Assembly: GCF_020740795.1 (NCBI RefSeq)
Contig: NC_067305.1
Span: 4,154,001-4,218,000, forward strand
Direction of reading: 5' to 3'
Origin: Apus apus
Lineage: Eukaryota; Chordata; Aves; Apodiformes; Apodidae
Length of the DNA stretch: 64,000 nt
Shown here: positions 60,974 through 64,000 of the stretch, one piece after another
Position numbering within the stretch: position 1 is the first letter of the stretch
Layout: the number at the start of each line of letters is the position of its first letter
The notes under the pieces: generated by a model
The model's database searches: none
Told to the model about the DNA's origin: nothing
What the model saw: only the letters and a program-made list of their open reading frames with translations
Made by a program: the position numbers and the translations under genes

Positions 60974-63900
60974 CTGCAAGGAGAAAAGCTGCTGTAAATC
61001 AGTATTTTAAGTTTCCCAGACCTGGGAACAAAGGGTAAGGAATCATAGGAAAGGAAAAAACAGAGAAGACCATGTAATGTAATTTGGAAAAATCTGAAAG
61101 TCTCATTTTAAAGTATCCAATTAACTGAGGTGCTTAAGTTAGGAACCAGCTCCCCCTGAAACCACTGTGTAGTAAGGTAAAGTAAGAGGTCTCTTTGGGA
61201 ACACCAGATGTCACAGGTGAGTTACTGTGCACCCTGAAAACCCATCTCTCTCTTCTGACTAGGTCCAAGCCAAGTACCTCAGTTAGGGAGAGGCCATTCC
61301 ATGTGAAGATGTGTAATGTTTGTGCTCTTTTAGGCACCATTTCATAAAAGCCAGTTACAAGCTAAAGGGCAGACTGTGTCAGAGCAGTTTACTTGCTGAT
61401 GGCATGAAAGAGATCAGTGTAAGCAGCTACATTTCTTTGCAGCCCAACCAGAACGAGGATTTTGGCACACCAGGCCAGGAGCCTACATCAAAGCCACCCC
61501 CTTCTCTCTCAGCCTGAACCAACAGTCACTGAGATACATCTGCTCCAGCAGAGCCCCACACCATGGAGAAGCTTCCATCATTTGAAAGAGGAGCAGACAC
61601 ATCACAGGTAGAATAGACCTTTGTCCCCCTTGCACTCACTCCAGTCTATACCAGGACACTGGCAGGTCACTCACACAGTCCCTGTCCCACACAGAGCAGG
61701 CTGTGCCTCTCTGAGCTGGGTGACTCTGCTCACTGTCCAGAGGGTGAGACTGCAAGATAAAACTTCTAGGAATATCAGTAGGTCCCTATTTTCTAAACTG
61801 TTCCTCCAGCCAGCTCTGCTGCCCATCTTTCCTCTTTGCTTTCTGTATTCACTGCTCTAATCCAAACCAAAGAAATCACAGTTGTTGTAAGTCCCCCTCT
61901 CCCCCCCCACCCTGCAAAGTTGGCTTTATTTAAGGAGAACACTTGTGAAGGCCTTTGAAAATGTTTGTTCTCTAGAAATAAAATATCTGAAGGCTCTTCC
62001 ATGATGCCTCCCACATCCTTCCAGCAACAGGCTCAGCCCTCAGCAAGGGAACACTTGCCTGACAGCAGAGTCAGTCTCTGTGCTCACTTCTTCTTGGCCT
62101 TCTCCTTGTGAGAACCTGCCAGATCATGAGCTCTATGAATGGATGATTTCTGTCCACCAGGGACTGAATTAACATCACAGACCTCACTCTTCCCAGGAAT
62201 GCAGCATTGGAGTCAAAGTAAAGAGGAAAGGCCGACGTTTCCTGTTGGATACAAACCACTCCCCCCATCTCCAAATGTTTGTGCCTAAGCCAATGTTTGC
62301 TGAGCAGCCACGGGGTGAGGGAAAAACGGCCCCTTGCCAGTTCAATCAGTCCTCAAAGAGCAGCAGGGCTCTGAATAATGCTCCTGCCAAGGAGCCTCTG
62401 AGATGACTCCACCTGGAAGCAGAGTTCACTCTCATGTTCCTGTGAGGAGCTAGTGATGGCACTTCTTTTTTTAAAAAACACCACCACCACCACCAAATAA
62501 AAAGTATCATAATTCCACCTAGAATATTCTTCCAGCTACTGGCCTGTCCACTGCTAGAGCAGAACTGTGCAAGTACCACAGCTCCAGACATGAGCTGTTT
62601 CAGTTGAGTCCTGTCAACCTGTGCACTTCCCTCTCAATCAAGAGAACACTTCTAAAGATGAGAAGATCTACCCACCTGTACAAAAAAAAAAAAGTGACAG
62701 TTTTGAGATAAAATCTCAGCCATTCTGTCTCACCCACTGCAACATCTGAAAGGCAATTTAAAGTGCTTTGACCATTGGTAGGTGCTGCAAGGAATGCTGC
62801 ATCCTGATTTCTCAGGACCACCTATGCACAATTGCTCACCTTGACCAGCACAACTCAAAAGCTGTTGTTTTATTCTAACAAATTGGTGTGTATGGAACTC
62901 AACTGCAAGCCTGTGTCTGCCAGAGTGAGCCTGAACACATTATGGAGGTCCCCACCCTCTGCTGGAAGAAGCTGCCTCTCATTGCTTCCATTGCTGGGGT
63001 AACACAGACAAGAGCTAACAAGGAAAGCATCAGTTCAACCACCCTCAGCCTGCACAAGTCAGATGGCAACACAGAAGGATTTCAGACAATATAAACACCA
63101 CGCGGTTCTCCAGGAAAATGGTATTTCCTGAAGATTAACACTCCCAGGCAGTTTCACCAACCTGCCCTAAGCTTGATTTGGCCCCTGGAGCTTTGCATCC
63201 TTTTAGGAAATGACAGATTTAGACATGGCTCATCAGAACTTTCACTAGAAACCCAGAGCACCTGACTTAAACCAATCACATGCTCCAGTGCTGCCAGCCC
63301 AGCGGAGCCAAACGAGCCCCGTGTGCAGGGAAGGATTCGTTCAGTTCTTACACTTTGATTCATGTACCGTGTGGTTGACCTGAGAGGAGCCCAGAGGATT
63401 AATGAAAATCACATGCTGGGCCCTTTTCCTGATGCAGGATTTAGTCTGTTTTACTTTTGAATGCTCACTCTGCCATGGCTGCTCAGACAGCTCAGAAGAG
63501 TATCTGCCTTCCAGGAGACTTGGCTTCAACACTCACAGATCCTACAACAAAGCCACTCTAAATGCTCCTGCTTTCACCAACATGTCCTTATGGCACACAG
63601 CTCATCTCATATCTCTACAAAACTGCCACACACACACAAAATAATCAGAATTTCCACTTTTGCTCTTATTGACAGCCTATTGAGCCACCATTGCTTTTGT
63701 CTGTTTAGAACAGAAACCAAGATGGTTTTTTTTCTTAGATACTTCAATGCAGATTATTTCAGAAACACTGCACTTTTTTGGATTGTGGACAACTGCCAAG
63801 TTCCACATTTTTTTTTCCCCAGGTATCCACATTTTTAGTATCAATTAGTATCAGTTACTCCAACAGACAGCAGTCTGATATATACATACATACATATGTA

Positions 63901-64000
63901 TATTCACACTAAGTCCAGAAACAACGGGAGGGAAAATAGAGGAGACATTAAACACCAGGACTGACCAGTATAAATAAATGGAATATTCACTGTGCTTTTA
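60974..64000. other. Intron or intergenic sequence upstream of the unnamed minus-strand exons
   Basis: If the exons at 60.6-61.0 kb belong to a longer minus-strand gene, this is intronic. A minus-strand stretch at about 62085-62236 (reading ETSAFPLYFDSNAAFLG) was considered as a further exon but its acceptor is weak. Simple repeats: a CAC run at about 62479-62495 and a TA/CATA-type tract at about 63874-63904. Nothing else was recognised. Confidence 0.4.

Noticed and set aside
62085-62236. Possible further minus-strand exon (ETSAFPLYFDSNAAFLG)
   Set aside because: The frame is open but the acceptor lacks a pyrimidine tract, no single donor fits the phase required by the exon at 60973, and no family is recognised.

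Overview
The window looks like nuclear DNA from a bird. It holds at least fifteen copies of the CR1 LINE 3' end (the GGTTGGA...GATGATCTTTAAGGTCCCTTCCAACCC type), short GT-AG introns, very GC-rich CpG-island promoters with short tandem repeats, and vertebrate proteins close to their human orthologues. The gene order MED26 / SMIM7 / TMEM38A / (NWD1) / SIN3B / F2RL3 matches human 19p13.11, which is thought to correspond to a GC-rich bird microchromosome. Orthologue comparisons are from memory; no search was run.

Layout. 1-13,729: intron 1 of MED26 (minus strand), with two CR1 pieces. 13,730-13,804: MED26 coding exon 1; the rest of the gene lies off the left edge. 13,100-14,200: its CpG island, followed by a G-rich minisatellite at 14,220-14,870. 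16,907-18,571: all five coding exons of SMIM7 (minus). 18,976-23,491: all six coding exons of TMEM38A (plus). SMIM7 and TMEM38A are head to head, with about 400 bp between start codons in one CpG island. 25,300-34,000: an interval where mammals carry NWD1. Only two WD40-like, exon-like pieces were found here (32.5-33.0 kb), so the gene looks largely lost or decayed. 34,651-47,161: all 19 coding exons of SIN3B (plus), which splice into one 1,111-residue frame, with a 3'UTR to about 49.65 kb. 54,062-55,833: both coding exons of F2RL3 (PAR4, plus), with a 3'UTR to about 56.85 kb. 60,631-60,973: two well-formed minus-strand coding exons that I cannot name from sequence; position and strand suggest the 3' end of CPAMD8. 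The remainder is intergenic.

These are ordinary, functionally unrelated chromosomal neighbours: two transcription cofactors (MED26, SIN3B), a small membrane protein, a sarcoplasmic-reticulum cation channel and a thrombin receptor. I saw no sign of an undescribed multi-gene system. The points most worth a second look are the apparent NWD1 decay, the altered tethered ligand of PAR4, the unnamed exons at 60.6-61.0 kb, the shared SMIM7/TMEM38A promoter, and the G-rich tandem arrays beside three promoters.
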